Assembly: GCF_000237925.1 (NCBI RefSeq)
Contig: NC_031497.1
Location: forward strand, 26,080,205-26,144,204
Length of the DNA stretch: 64,000 nt
Source of the DNA: Schistosoma mansoni
Lineage: Eukaryota > Platyhelminthes > Trematoda > Strigeidida > Schistosomatidae
Reading direction: 5' to 3'
Shown: positions 11,450 to 22,610 of the stretch, in pieces
Numbering within the stretch: the first letter of the stretch is position 1
Layout: each line of letters opens with the position of its first letter
Made by a program: the position numbers and the translations under genes
Notes under the pieces: model-generated
Told to the model about the DNA's origin: nothing
The model's input: only the letters and a program-made list of their open reading frames with translations
Database searches by the model: none

Positions 11450-11760
11450 AGGCAACTGCAAAGATGTTAAACGTTCTCTTCAAAAGATTTTAGAGGAACA
11501 ACAAATACCAACAGACTGAGAAGAAAGATACCTTATCAAGATACCAAACAGAGGGGATCTCAGAAAGTGTGAGAACTACGGAGGCATAACATGGTTGTCA
11601 GTACCAGGAAACATTTTTAACACAAAGTTGTTGAACCGAGTGAAGGATTCCGTAGACGCTCAACTTTGATATCAATAGACTGACTTTCGTAAAGATTGAC
11701 TGGAGAATCCTGGTTGACGACAGGAGTAAACAAGTATTGGGGATTTGTGAGACGAAACAG
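11450..11760 (+). mobile_element. RTE LINE fragment, start of RT domain
   Basis: Degenerate frame reads EEQQIPTDWEEGYLIKIP, then NRGDLRKCENYGGITWLSVP, then FNTKLLNRVKDSVDAQL: the conserved start of the RTE-clade reverse transcriptase. Several stops follow. It is not connected to the RTE piece at 2536. Confidence 0.7.
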
Positions 11761-11934
11761 CAATTGATTAATTTCAAGTTCTCTAATCAATATTAGTTAG
11801 TAATGCAAACTACAATCAAATTTTCACCATTTCCATGAAATACTACGTGAAAAGTGTCAAATATTTAATTCTCGGGGTTTTGGATCAGAAACATAGTTGA
11901 GTTTCTATAAATGCTGCAACATCAATCACTGCCT

Positions 11935-12340
11935 TCTTGTGGCGGGGGTGTCCTTTACAAAATTGAGAGGACGAAAAGCGAATGTCCGGCACTTTAACCT
12001 GGTTGGTGGACACGGAAAGTCCACCTAGGGGAGTTGGAAAACCCTCATTCCAAACCAATGGTGCACATGGACTGGCTCCAGTATCCTGAGGGAACAAATG
12101 GCGTATGAACCAATTGTTGATCACCGGCTACCATGGGATTGTATCTCCTTACGATACTCCACTGCCTTGTGGACTAGACCTTCAGGTCAAAGGCTCCGGG
12201 TGTGGCCCCCTAAGAAAACCACCTGCTTCAGTTTGGGCACCTGGGTAGTATCACAGCCCTCAAGCAAATCGAATGAGATTTGTATGGCGCATATGTATCT
12301 GGTGCTTTCTTGTACCAATATTTATGTGTTTAAATAATAA
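11935..12340 (+). mobile_element. R520 retroposon, 5'-truncated copy
   Basis: Begins within the element at CACTGCCTTCTTGTGGCGGG and runs to the tail of AAT units at 12335-12352. Short matching ATCAAT sequences flank it (11930 and about 12350), a possible but weak target duplication. It lies just downstream of the CD2BP2 3' end. Confidence 0.7.
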
Positions 12341-12533
12341 TAATAATAATAATCAATTGTTAAACAGGCATGACTAAGATGTTATTTTCCAATATGCTAA
12401 TAAAATCAAGTGAAATATAAAGTAAGAAATGAGCAAGGGAAAAAACGAACAGATATATTCACAAATGTTTCTATATACAATAGAATCCATAAAAGAAGGG
12501 AGTATAATATTGAAAAAAGTGAATATTTACTCT

Positions 12534-12539
12534 TTTATT
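12534..12539 (-). terminator. Poly(A) signal overlapping the CD2BP2 stop codon
   Basis: On the minus strand the final codons read TATGAATAAAAG, so AATAAA spans the last Glu codon and the TAA stop. No other AATAAA is seen in the following 130 bp of minus strand. Confidence 0.5.
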
Positions 12540-15500
12540 CATACAAATCAAAGTCAATACGTGTGATATTATAGAATTGTCCATCAGATTTCGTTGATTC
12601 ACGTATTAAAATATTGTCATTGTCATTGAATGTTCCATCTTGAAGCCACGCCTTCAATTGTTCAGATGTATATGGTCCTTCAATCTCTGTATTTGGTTTA
12701 TTTGAGCGTTTTAAATGCCACATGACTGAGGTATTATTATTATTGTCATCATGGTCAGTACCATCATGTTCTTCAGTTGATTTGATTTCATCTAAAAACC
12801 AATTTTGGAAATTTGAATATGAGTAGGGTTGACTATTTTGAATAATTAACTATATAGTCAGTCAGTCAGCTACAACATAGGACCAGGCACATATATGCAT
12901 CGGCCCAAGTTGCCATACCTCATTAGCACAACAAGATGAACACCGTATCCATAGAAGTAGTTAATTTAGTGATGGTAGTATATAAAGGATATGTTGTATA
13001 TAAGGATATAGTATGGGAAGGAAGAAAGTTACGAAGCAATTTTAGTCTCAAGGTTTAAAGGAAGATAAAGAGTGCATACACTTACGCCATTGTGATCGAT
13101 TCTGAGCCATGTCACCTAGAGTCTCCAACCATTGGTTACGATAGTCACGCGGACCCCAACCAAGTAGTCTGCATCTGCCAACATGGCTCAGACTAGAAGT
13201 TAGTGACTTCAAGCACTGATGCCACGTTTTGGTTCGGCCGCCCCTACACTAGTCAGCATAGCGTGTCGTGGTAATCGGTACTCAGGCATACGTCACACGT
13301 GGCCCAACCATCTCAGTCAATGTAGATTCACAACCTTATCAACTGATTTAGCATTATTCTCTAATACCCTGTGTCTAAGCACTCCATTACTTACCCGGTG
13401 ATCCCAGCAGATGCGGGCAATATTTCTAAGACATCTGTGATCGAATACTAGTAATTTACGAGTATCTTCTACTCTTAATCGCCATGTTTCACAGCCGTAA
13501 AGTAGAACAGAGCGAACTGCTGCGCAGTATACTTGTCCCTTAATTGATAGACGGATATCTCGTGTTTGCCATAGGTGACGTAAGTTGGCAAAAGCCAAAC
13601 GAGCCTTTTGAATCCGTGCTGAGATTTTGTCAGACACCAACTCATTAGGGCTGATCATTCTTTGCATGGTGTATTTGATCTTGATAATCTATTTCTGAGC
13701 CTTGTGTACAGGATATTTGTCTTTAGACTAATACGACAAGTTTTATGAAAGTTAATTATTAATCTTACCCAATAATTAACACAGTATGTTCTATGCTTAC
13801 TACAGGTGTCATACAATACTTAACTGACCCTAGATGTTATGACTTGTCATTAGAATTTCTAATAACTACTTGACCTCAGGGACACAGTCATAAATACGAT
13901 TTTGAAGATGATTATCACCACAAATCAGTACCAATTAAGTAGACACAGATTTATCAGAAATTCTTATTTCCTATCAAATATGAAACTTGATCATTTTTAC
14001 AAATCTTATAGGCTAATACAAGTTGTTAGCCATATATACAGGTCGACAAAACAGATGTGTGCTTTAACAAGTCGTGCAGGATGTATGAGAAGAATTATAT
14101 TTAGTTTTAATCCTATGTATACTGCTATTAACCAATGGAACTAATGTACTTGCCGATGAAGCTTACAAATTTGTGTAACATCCTACTGTATGCTATTCAT
14201 AATTTATTTATTTATTTAAACACATAAATATTGGTACAAGAAAGCACCAGATACATATGCGCCACACAAATCCCATTTGATTTGTGTGAGGGTTGTGATA
14301 CTGCCCGGGTGCCCAAACCGAAGCAAGCGGTTTTCTTAGGGGGCCACAACCATAGCCTTTGACCTGAAGGTCTAGTCCACAAGGCAGTGGATCATCGTGA
14401 GGAGATGCAGTCTCATGGTAGCCGGTGAGCAATGATTGATTCGTACGCCATTTGTTCCTTCAGGATACTGGAGCCCATATGCACCATTGGTTTGGAATCA
14501 GGGTTTTCCAACTCCCCTAGGTGGACTCGCCTTGTCCACCAACGCGGTTAAAGCGCCGGACATTCGCTTTTCGTCCTCTCAATTTCGTAAACAACACCCC
14601 CGCCACGAGAAGGCAGTGAGTAGGACTTCCCTGGCAGAGGCTATATATTCGCTGGCCATGTGAGAGCATTTCGAGAGGGAGAGCGGACTCTCCTGAGTCT
14701 CGGCCGTACCAGGGTATTTGGGGGCATTCATAATTATGACAGACCGATAGCTGAATTATATATATAATGTAGTCTATTGTTATGGTTTCTCTTATTGCTT
14801 AGTATTCTTGGACACTCCTTCACTCGACAAGTTCCCAAAACAGAACACGGTTGAACATGAATGCAAGTACATTCCAAATAACAAGGGTGGGTGGAAGTAG
14901 GAACCAAAATAAGAAAAAAGTTAGTATATTTGAAACTTTTACATAAGATTCTACACTCTTCTCTAAGTACCCCAAAGGGCTGGTTAGTCAAGAAATAGCC
15001 AATCAGCGTACCCAAACACAATCCTGAACAAAGCATGCTTTGATCCAATCTATATCCCCCTAACACATGGATGATTAACTGTGACTATGAGCAATCTCAC
15101 TGTCTCAGCAGCTAAAAGGTACTACTTCGACTAATGATTTTCTCGCTGAAAGTAAAAGGCATCAAGAAGTTACAAACATTTGCGAAGTGAACCAGTGGAT
15201 ATGGTGGAACCACTGGATGAAGTCTTAATTTTAAATATAAAGTACCTGATGGCGAACCAGTAGTTGGTGTAGCGCCAATCTTCATTGTGGTTGGAATATT
15301 TATCACAAATCTCCGGACACTCTCTACCCACACAATGAAGTTTAGAGTGAACACAGTACCATTTCGTGACTTTTATTCGTCTTTTTAAATTGTTTCCTAT
15401 TCACTTTACTTCACCTCTTATTAATTTAACCTTACAGCATTGATATCGTCTAATAACTGAGACGAAAGCATATTTGTGTTCAGTCTTACAATTTTGTTTT

Positions 15501-18413
15501 TTCACTATAAATAAGTACATCATAAGATGATCAAGCGAAGAGTTAACAACATTTAACATTTAATCTAATCAATCAAAAGTATTTTAACCATGAAGTGATT
15601 CCGGATACATAACGAGAGAAATAGGATAAGAAAATATGAAAGGTCTTGGTCTACCTATAGTTAACGGCTTTTTAGTGACTGATGTTTTGTAACATTTACG
15701 CGCAAATATCCTTGAAGAAGTAAAATGAATAGATTGCCCCCTAAATGCCCTGGTACGGCTGAGAGTATGAGGGGCCACCCCCTCTCGAAATGCTTTCACA
15801 TGGCCACGCGTATATAGCCTCTGTCAGGGATGTCCTACTCGCTGCCTTCTCGTGGCGGGGGTGCTGTTCACGAAAGTGAGAGGACGAAAAGCGAATGTCC
15901 GGCGCCTTAACCGGGTTAGTGGACACGGAAAGTCCACCTAGGGGAGTTGGAAAACCCTGATTCCAAACCAATGGTGCATATGGGCTCCAGTATCCTGAAG
16001 GAACAAATGGCGTATGAATCAATCATTGGTCACCGGCTACCATGAGACTGCATCTCCTCACGATGATCCACTGCCTTGTGGATCAGACCTTTAGGTCGAA
16101 AGGTCCGAGTATGGCCCCCTAAGGAAACCACCTGCTTCGGTTTGGGCACCTGGGGAGTATCACAGCACTCACACAAATCAAATGAGATTTGTGCGGCGCA
16201 TATGTATCTAGTGCTTCTTTGTACCAATATTTGTGTTTAAATAAAATAAAATAAGGTCTCGATAAATGTTTATTTTCTAGATCAAACATGGAATCTATAG
16301 TTATTTCCTAGATGATGAATATATTGAAAGTTACTAATTTTAATGTCACCGTGATACGAATTAAGAATCACCAACCATATCTAAGTGGATTACAAAAAAT
16401 TCTATTTCATTTCAATTATTCACATAATCAGAGTCGTAGATGTAGCAAAATGCCTTAGAAAATTACAAAACAACACTGCCTTAATAAAATTTGAAACCAA
16501 AAAGCTGAAAGCTGTAGTCTTCAACATTACCGCTACGATCATGTTTACAAATTTTACTACAAAGTATAGATGGTAAAAAAGAAGGTAAAAAAACAACAAA
16601 CCTTTATTGTCAACTTGCTTTTCATCAAATGCCTGACCGAGGACTTCAAGTTCATCATCTACAGCAAATTGTTTTGTACATTCTATCAATTTTTTGATAT
16701 CATCGAATGTTTTTTGATAAACATCGAAATCTCCGCCTTGAACAAGCTGATCAGCTAATTCAGTAACGCGAATCAACCCTTCTGGATCGCCGCTGGAAAA
16801 TGTTTTTTGGAAAAAATATCTGAATGTAGTAAATATAACTTTTAAGGATGAAAATGTTTTTTTAGAACAATTCGTTCTGAATATACAAGTATGACTCTTA
16901 CTACCTGGAAATTTCAAGAACCTAGTATATTATGAGTAATACAATAAATGTACACTAGTACACATATGAATTGGACTTAGACAATATTCCGGTTCCATAA
17001 CGTGAATCTACGACTTAATGATTTTTCAATCCAACTAATTTGGTTTGGACGTGGGGTTAGTTCTTTTTACCGTTTACACCAGAAATGTGAGATAAAACAG
17101 TGTATGAATCTGTTTCGCTACAATGTTCTACTAGAATGATACATTTATTGAATTTTAAAGGATACGATTGTTGGAAATTAACTATTTTAAGCCTGATCTG
17201 TCTAAAGACGAGATCTCCAAGTCCTCACACTACACTGGTCATAGAAAAATTATATTAGGCTTTTTATAACTTCAGAAGCTATGACCCCTCTTTTCTATTT
17301 ATCCGCATTTTCCCAATATTCTGTAAGCAGACATTTATCTTCTATATATAAACTATTTCCACTTAACTATTTCACATTACTCATTGGACTTGGAAACGCT
17401 TACGACCACTTTTTAAATGATGGGACATCTATTTTAGTACAGACTTGTGTGTGATAAATAACTACAAATACGACTTTACCGTTCCAGTAAATGACATTTT
17501 TAATTCAAAATGTTTCGATGAGTTTCTCTAATTGTATAAAGAGTGAAATATTTCCCCATGACGTTTATATCATTATTCCCTTTCACCACTGATGAATAAA
17601 CACTAATTTCAAAATTAGGAAAAAAACGGAAAGCTATACTTTACTTCCTATCACAATCGTAATAAGTTGTTTAGACATAATCTCTAACACAACATATACT
17701 GGAATACGTATACCATAATCACAAGTACAACATCATATGTGACACTTACGTCTGAGCTTCAGTTTTCGGATTTTTATTTTTTAGCCAGCGTTGACTGGCT
17801 GAAGCAGACTTTTTAGAATCTGAACAGGCACCCATACGTCTAATACTGCGCAGAACGGTCTCAGAAGGTTGCAAATAAGATAGGAGTTCTTGGTACAAAG
17901 TGAGTTTCTCCTCTTTACTTAGCACTTTTCCACCAAGTTCATCGCTTATCGATGTGTCTTTCAACGAATTCTTTTCTTGATTTTTCTTGACTTCCAGCCA
18001 ATTAATATCTTCTAACCAGTTATCACGAGCATCAACTTGCTATAATAATAGGAACCGTTAATCATAATTTTTCTACCAACTTTCTTGAAAATGAAAGTGC
18101 CAGCGGAGTCGAAGTGTCCGTCTTCCTCAAGCTCTTCTTTCATGTTAAATGGAGTTATTTTAACTTCATCATCATACTCTAAAGTCGTAGCTTCCTGACC
18201 TTGTAGAATAATATACAGTAAATACTCAGATACCATCTATATCCGCTTCATGTAATCGGAAACAATCTTTATCGTTATAGTCTTCTTCATCACTGTCCAA
18301 AGATGGTTTTGACAATTTCAAAGGTTTTGATAACTCTTCGCTGGTGATCTTACTTCTAGTTAAGTAGTTGGACAGATATGACATACCACACCTAAGCCAG
18401 AGCGTTTCGACAT
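12535..18413 (-). CDS. CD2BP2: CD2BP2 homologue (U5 snRNP 52K, GYF-domain protein), complete
   Basis: CD2BP2 is a component of the U5 and tri-snRNP whose GYF domain binds proline-rich spliceosomal partners. I join six minus-strand exons: 18413-18387, 18348-18234, 18199-18081, 18039-17750, 16792-16602 and 12791-12535. They total 999 bp, giving 332 residues (human about 341). Start ATG 18413-18411 begins MSKRSG. Family landmarks appear in order: KPSLDSDEED; GQEATTLEYD with KITPFNMKEELEE-GHFD; RDNWLEDINW; LYQELLSYLQPSETVLRSI; LADQLVQGGDFDVYQKT; and the C-terminal GYF domain at residues 271-332, with MWHLKR, GPYTSEQLKAW and GQFYN-RIDFDLYE. Introns 1-3 are 38, 34 and 41 bp, intron 4 is 957 bp, and intron 5 is 3810 bp and transposon-filled. 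The exon 3 donor (GTTGGT) is non-consensus, but the joined protein matches the family there. It is convergent with EDEM. The poly(A) signal overlaps the stop. Confidence 0.92.
12855..13690 (-). mobile_element. LINE-C, 3' part with C-terminal RT region
   Basis: Minus-strand LINE fragment in CD2BP2 intron 5. The frame at 13317-13667 encodes SARIQKARLAFANLRHLW, VYCAAVRSVLLYGCETW and FDHRCLRNIARICWDHRVSN, the region downstream of the RT palm in this family. A degenerate C-terminus and 3' UTR follow down to a GTCAGTCAGTCAGC tail (minus TGAC units) at 12857. Confidence 0.75.
13691..14194. other. CD2BP2 intron 5 sequence
   Basis: No feature recognised. The plus-strand frame at 13902-14144 lacks family similarity. 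Confidence 0.45.
14205..14725 (-). mobile_element. R520 retroposon, full-length inverted copy
   Basis: 521-bp minus-strand copy with a 10-bp duplication ATTCATAATT at 14195-14204 and 14726-14735. In CD2BP2 intron 5 it has the same orientation as the gene and is inverted relative to the next copy at 15738-16236. Confidence 0.8.
14736..15737. other. CD2BP2 intron 5, spacer between R520 copies
   Basis: About 1 kb without recognised features. Minus-strand frames at 14734-15066 and 15112-15354 show no family match and no matching splice context. Confidence 0.45.
15738..16236 (+). mobile_element. R520 retroposon, full-length copy
   Basis: Starts CCCCCTAAATGCCCTGG and ends TTTGTGTTTAAATAAAATAAAATAA. 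Minus-strand frames 15741-16022 and 16030-16227 match frames seen in other copies. No certain target duplication, because the 3' flank merges with the A/T-rich tail. Confidence 0.75.
16237..16601. other. CD2BP2 intron 5, 5' part
   Basis: Intronic sequence between the R520 copy and the exon 5 donor (minus-strand GTTTGT at 16601-16596). Nothing recognised. Confidence 0.5.
16793..17749. other. CD2BP2 intron 4
   Basis: 957-bp intron, minus strand, donor GTAAGT at 17749 and acceptor TTTTCCAG ending at 16793. No repeat or ncRNA recognised. Confidence 0.6.
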
Positions 18414-18597
18414 GCGACTGGATATTTATGTTAATAAATAGTTAACGCCTCCCACGGCTGTAATAAGGAAAAAGTAACAAAAGTTAGAAATGCATCTAGG
18501 TTACCAAAAGATTGTAAATTTTATCGCTAATCCCTTGCATATATTTCAATCTATCTGTAACACTAAGTAGATTACAAAACAAGACCATAAGAACGCA

Positions 18598-18950
18598 AGA
18601 GCCTTTGACCTAAAGGTCGAATCCACAAGGCAGAAGAGCAACGTTAGAAGATGCAGTCTCATGGAAGTGAATAACAATAGGTTCATACGCCATTTATTCC
18701 TTCAGGATCCTGGAGCCCATGTGCACCATGGGCTAGAAATCAGAGTATCCCAACCTCCCTATGTGGATCCTTCATATCCACCTACCCGGTTAAAGAGCCG
18801 GACGTTTTTCTTTCGTCCTCCAAATTTCTTAAACACAAGGCAGTGAGTAAACTTCCCTGTCATGGGCTGTATACGCGTGGCTACGTGGGAGCACTTCGAG
18901 AGGAAGAACTGACTCGCCACGCTCCCCATACCACAACACTCAAGAGCTAC
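18598..18950 (-). mobile_element. R520 retroposon, old 3'-truncated copy
   Basis: Diverged minus-strand copy upstream of CD2BP2, spanning the middle and 5' end of the element (GAGCCTTTGACCTAAAGGTC to the CACTCAAGAGC end). It lacks the tail and is more decayed than the other copies. Confidence 0.65.
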
Positions 18951-19980
18951 AAAACAGATACATAATGTAAACCTGAGAACTATTGACCCGTAAACCTAGC
19001 TGGCGTGGTTGGTAAAATTTTAGAAAAGATTATTCGGAAGTTGAGTATCTAGATTGAAACCAGATTTTTTTCTGAAAAGCAGCACGGTTTTAGAACAGGT
19101 TATTTCTGTCTTACTAATATATTAGTAGCCTGTGAAAATTGGTGCGCTCTTAAAGACCAGAACCTATCTATAGATGTAGCCTATATTGACTTTGGTGAAG
19201 CTCTTGACAAAGTTCCTCTCAACCGGCTGTTATCTAAGTTAAGTAATATCGGGATTGGAGGTAACATATGGATAAAAGACTTTCTAGTTGAGCGTTAACA
19301 AAGAGTACGGGCGAACTCCAAGTTGTCTAGCTTGGAAACTGTGTTTAGCGGATTGCCTCGGGGTGCAGTTTTGGGGCCTGTGTTGTTTCTCCTGTATGTA
19401 AATGACCTTCCTAGTGTCCTATCATCACCGGTGCATTAAGATGCACATTGGTCGCCAAGGTACAGATACATACATGGTGAAAAACAGTGAGCTACTAGTT
19501 ATCTAGACACACAATGACTTGGGAGTCATAGTTAGCCAAGACCTAAAAGCCACTGCATGCTCCCATGTAACAGCCACCAAAGGTCTTCGAACCCTATGGT
19601 TTATGTGTTAGTCTTTAGCCATATCGATGCTAAAACCTTTCCGACTTTGTATACGGTGCTCGTTCGTCCTAAACCCCAGTACTGCATGTAAGCAGCTAGT
19701 CCCTGTCTTAAAAGAGACAGTGGGCTGTTGGAAAAGGTTCAAAGGACCGCAACTAAGATGACTATTGGAATAGCAAAGCTCCTGTATGATAACAGATTAG
19801 CTAAACTAAACCAATTCTCATTTTCATATAGAAGAATCAGACACGACTTGATTAGTTTTTAAATAGCTTGGTGGTAAATTCGCATCTGATGTGCCCTTAC
19901 TTTTCTTGTCTCCCAAAACAGAGAATTTACGAGGACACTTAAAATGTTCACAAGCCCAGAACAAGCTACTTGTCGCTGAC

Positions 19981-20595
19981 GACCTTATCCTAAGACACGT
20001 CTGTTCTTGGAGTAAGGCAGAATGTTGTCTCATCGTTGGAGACTTCAATGCACCCCATATAAACTGGATAGAGCTCACAGCTCCATGTGGGGGTTTCGAT
20101 AGCGTCCTTTTGTCATCAATTATTCAATGTGCACTTGTACAATGTATCGTTAAGCCGACGCATATAGACTTGGAACATAATCCGTCATTGATAGACCTTG
20201 TCCTCACACACCACTGTGAAGATATCGTCGACATTCAACACCTTCCCCCACTGGTGAATAGTGACCATGTCGTACTTTCCTTTAAGTTCCGGATACATGG
20301 TATAGAATTTGCATCTGCTCCACCCCGTCCTAATATCTGGAGAGCTAATATTCCGGCAATCAGGGACTATGCTATCTCGATTGACTGGTCAGTCGATGCT
20401 GATGGATCGATTGATGATGCATGGAATAGGTTTAAGTCTACGTTCGAATCCGTAACTCAACCGTTTATCCCATGGTCAGCACGTAAGCTATCATATTGCT
20501 CTCCATGGATTAATAAGGAAACCCGGAAGCTGTTGAAGCGTAGGAAACACTTCTGGGACTTATTCTTGTCAACAGGTCAGGCATCATTTAAGTGA
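19981..20595 (+). pseudogene. CR1-B endonuclease C-terminal part
   Basis: Encodes the second half of an exonuclease-endonuclease-phosphatase type nuclease: GDFNAPHINW, then LIDLVLTHHCEDIVDI and the catalytic NSDHVVLSF, followed by a linker (WSVDADGSIDDAWNRFKS, PWINKETRKLLKRRKHFW). The frame is open from 19891, but its first 28 residues belong to element A (reading through the nested junction) and are not part of this protein. A TGA at 20593-20595 breaks it; the same frame continues into the RT at 20665. Confidence 0.8.
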
Positions 20596-22405
20596 GAATA
20601 TAAAAAAATCCGGAATATATGTAAAAAGACCATAGCTAAATCCCGCACGGCTTACGAACGACAGTTGGCATACGATAGCCGTACCTGTCCGAAGCGACTG
20701 TTTTCGTATGTTAAAAGGCGGACGAAACGAAGTGATGGTATCCCCTCGTTACTGTTAAGCGAAAATTCAGCTTTATTGGCTGGATCTCATCTAGCGAAAG
20801 CGGAGACATTTGCTAACTATTTCAGTGAAGTCTACTCTACGTGTAGTGTTACAGCTACTTGTCCCGTTGACAATGAGATACCAGCCATAGGACCTTTACA
20901 CGTGACAGAGGATATTGTTCTTCCTTTGATAACTAACCCAAAACCTTGTAAGATACCGGGCCCCGATGGGTTACACCCACGTTTGCTGTCATCGCTTGCG
21001 GACATTATCTCAAGACCGCTCACGATGCTCCTCAACATGTCCCTTTCACAGGCTCAACTACCTAGAGACTGGAAAGACGCCATAGTTAGTCCTATATTTA
21101 AGGATGGTCAGAGACGGACCGTATCTAACTACCGGCCTGTTAGCCTGACCAGCATAGTGGTTAAGTTACTTGAAAAATCAATTCGGGCTAAGCTACTGAG
21201 TCACATAGATTCGTACAATCTGTTAACTCCCGAGCAACATGGGTTTCGTAACAAGCATTCATGCTTGACTAACTTACTCATTGCGAGAGAGGATTGGACA
21301 GCTGCCCTAGACAACGGCCTGTCTGTCGACGTGATATTCATAGATTTTAGCAAAGCGTTTGATAAAGTTTCACACTTAGGTCTTATGCAAAAGCTCTCGA
21401 GCTTTGGAATAACAGGTGCTATACAGGAATGGATAGGAAGCATCTTATGTGACCGCAGACAGAGAGTGAGGGTCAATGGAACTCTATCCGAATGGAAACC
21501 GGTCAAAAGTGGTGTACCCCAAGGCACCATCTTAGGCCCTTTACTTTCCCTTCTGTATATTAATGAACTACCTTTATTACTTAAGTCGTCGACGTTATTG
21601 TTTGCGGATGATGTTAAAATTTGGAGAACAATAAGAAATGAGACTGATCGTTGTTAACTGCAAGCAGATTTAGACGAATTAGTTAGGTGGGCTCATGATT
21701 GGGGCCTGGAAGTTAATTCCAGGAAGAGCGTGTTCATGCACATCGGGCACGATATTAGTTACCACTATACCATTAATGGTACATCTCTTCCACGCGTTCA
21801 AGAGCACAAAGACTTAGGAGTAATTATAAGTCACGACTTGAAAACTACTACGCACTGCAATGCGGTTGCTTCCAAAGGCTATCGTGCGCTATGGTGGCTT
21901 CGCAGGGCATTTAAATGCTTCGACGAGGATATGTTTCGAATTTTATATCCCACCTATGTAAGGCCACACTTAGAATACTGTATCCAAGCAGCTAGCCCTT
22001 GTCTGATAAAGGATACTAAATCGCTTGAGCGTGTCCAGCGTGTAGGGACAAAATTAGTAAAGGGTCTTTCTAAACTCCCTTACGATGAGCGTTTAAAACG
22101 TCTAGACCTTTTCCCCTTATCTTATCGTAGGACGCGAGGTGACCTTATACTGGCATTTCGTATCTTTAATTATGATCTGGGTGTTAATGTCTAATCTTTT
22201 TGCTCCCTCCAGCACTAATAATTTCCGAGGTCATAGCAAGAATGTTCTGAAACCGCGATCTAATAAACTAAAGGTGGGGTCCCGTTTTTCTCATCGAGTG
22301 GTCAATGACTGGAACGCTTTACCAGAGCAAGTGGTATCAGCACCATCAGTGAACATTTTCAAGAAGAAGCTGGACCTTCACTGGAAGGAAATCTGTCAGG
22401 ATTAA
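20596..22405 (+). pseudogene. CR1-B reverse transcriptase and C-terminal region
   Basis: LINE reverse transcriptase, same frame as the endonuclease. Seen in order: PGPDGLHPRLLSSL, RTVSNYRPVSLTSI, PEQHGFRNKHSCLTNLL, VIFIDFSKAFDKVSH, SGVPQGTILGPLLSLLYINE and LLFADDVKIWRT, with catalytic FADD at 21601-21612. A single TAA at 21655 interrupts the frame, which then continues (QADLDELVRWAHDWGLEVNS) to a stop at 22192. There a frameshift moves the end (FSHRVVNDWNALPEQVV to ICQD) into the frame that stops at 22403-22405. Few lesions, so the copy is fairly young. Confidence 0.85.
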
Positions 22406-22610
22406 CACAGGTTCATCAACCTACTATCCTTATTACTGAAGACTGAAGCTGACTATCGACTTTCCCATCGAATCATCAAGGAATGGAATTCAATACCTCA
22501 ACACGTGAATGAAGTTCCGTCTGTCGACGATCTCAACAGAAAGTTGGATCAACTGAGAGACCACCACTGTCAGGAATAACACAGACCACCTGTCCATTCC
22601 AAACTGAAAC

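Larger units (their letters stand above)
19975..22447 (+). mobile_element. CR1-like LINE copy B, 5'-truncated, nested in copy A
   Basis: 2.47-kb insertion flanked by GCTGAC at 19975-19980 and 22448-22453. It begins inside the endonuclease domain (CCLIVGDFNAPHINW) and runs through the RT to a 3' UTR ending ACTGAAGACTGAA. 5' truncation plus short target duplication is standard target-primed reverse transcription. The family is the CR1-like LINE group of schistosomes (SR1-related). Confidence 0.85.
18985..22610 (+). mobile_element. CR1-like LINE copy A, split by a nested insertion
   Basis: Old 5'-truncated CR1-type LINE. The left part (18985-19974) encodes a degenerate RT: LAGVVGKILEKIIRKLS, EKQHGFRTGYFCLTNIL, SIDVAYIDFGEALDKVP and SGLPRGAVLGPVLFLLYVND, with several stops and an internal deletion removing the FADD catalytic motif. 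The right part (22448-22610) encodes the C-terminus (RLSHRIIKEWNSIPQHVNE, ending HHCQE and stop) and a 3' UTR. Copy B lies between them. The copy at 31945-32261 (minus) shows the two parts contiguous. Confidence 0.85.

Noticed and set aside
13902-14144. 80-codon plus frame in CD2BP2 intron 5
   Set aside because: No homology, no splice signals and AT-rich composition like its surroundings.
16385-16758. Plus-strand frames opposite CD2BP2 exon 5
   Set aside because: Shadows of the minus-strand exon and its intron border.
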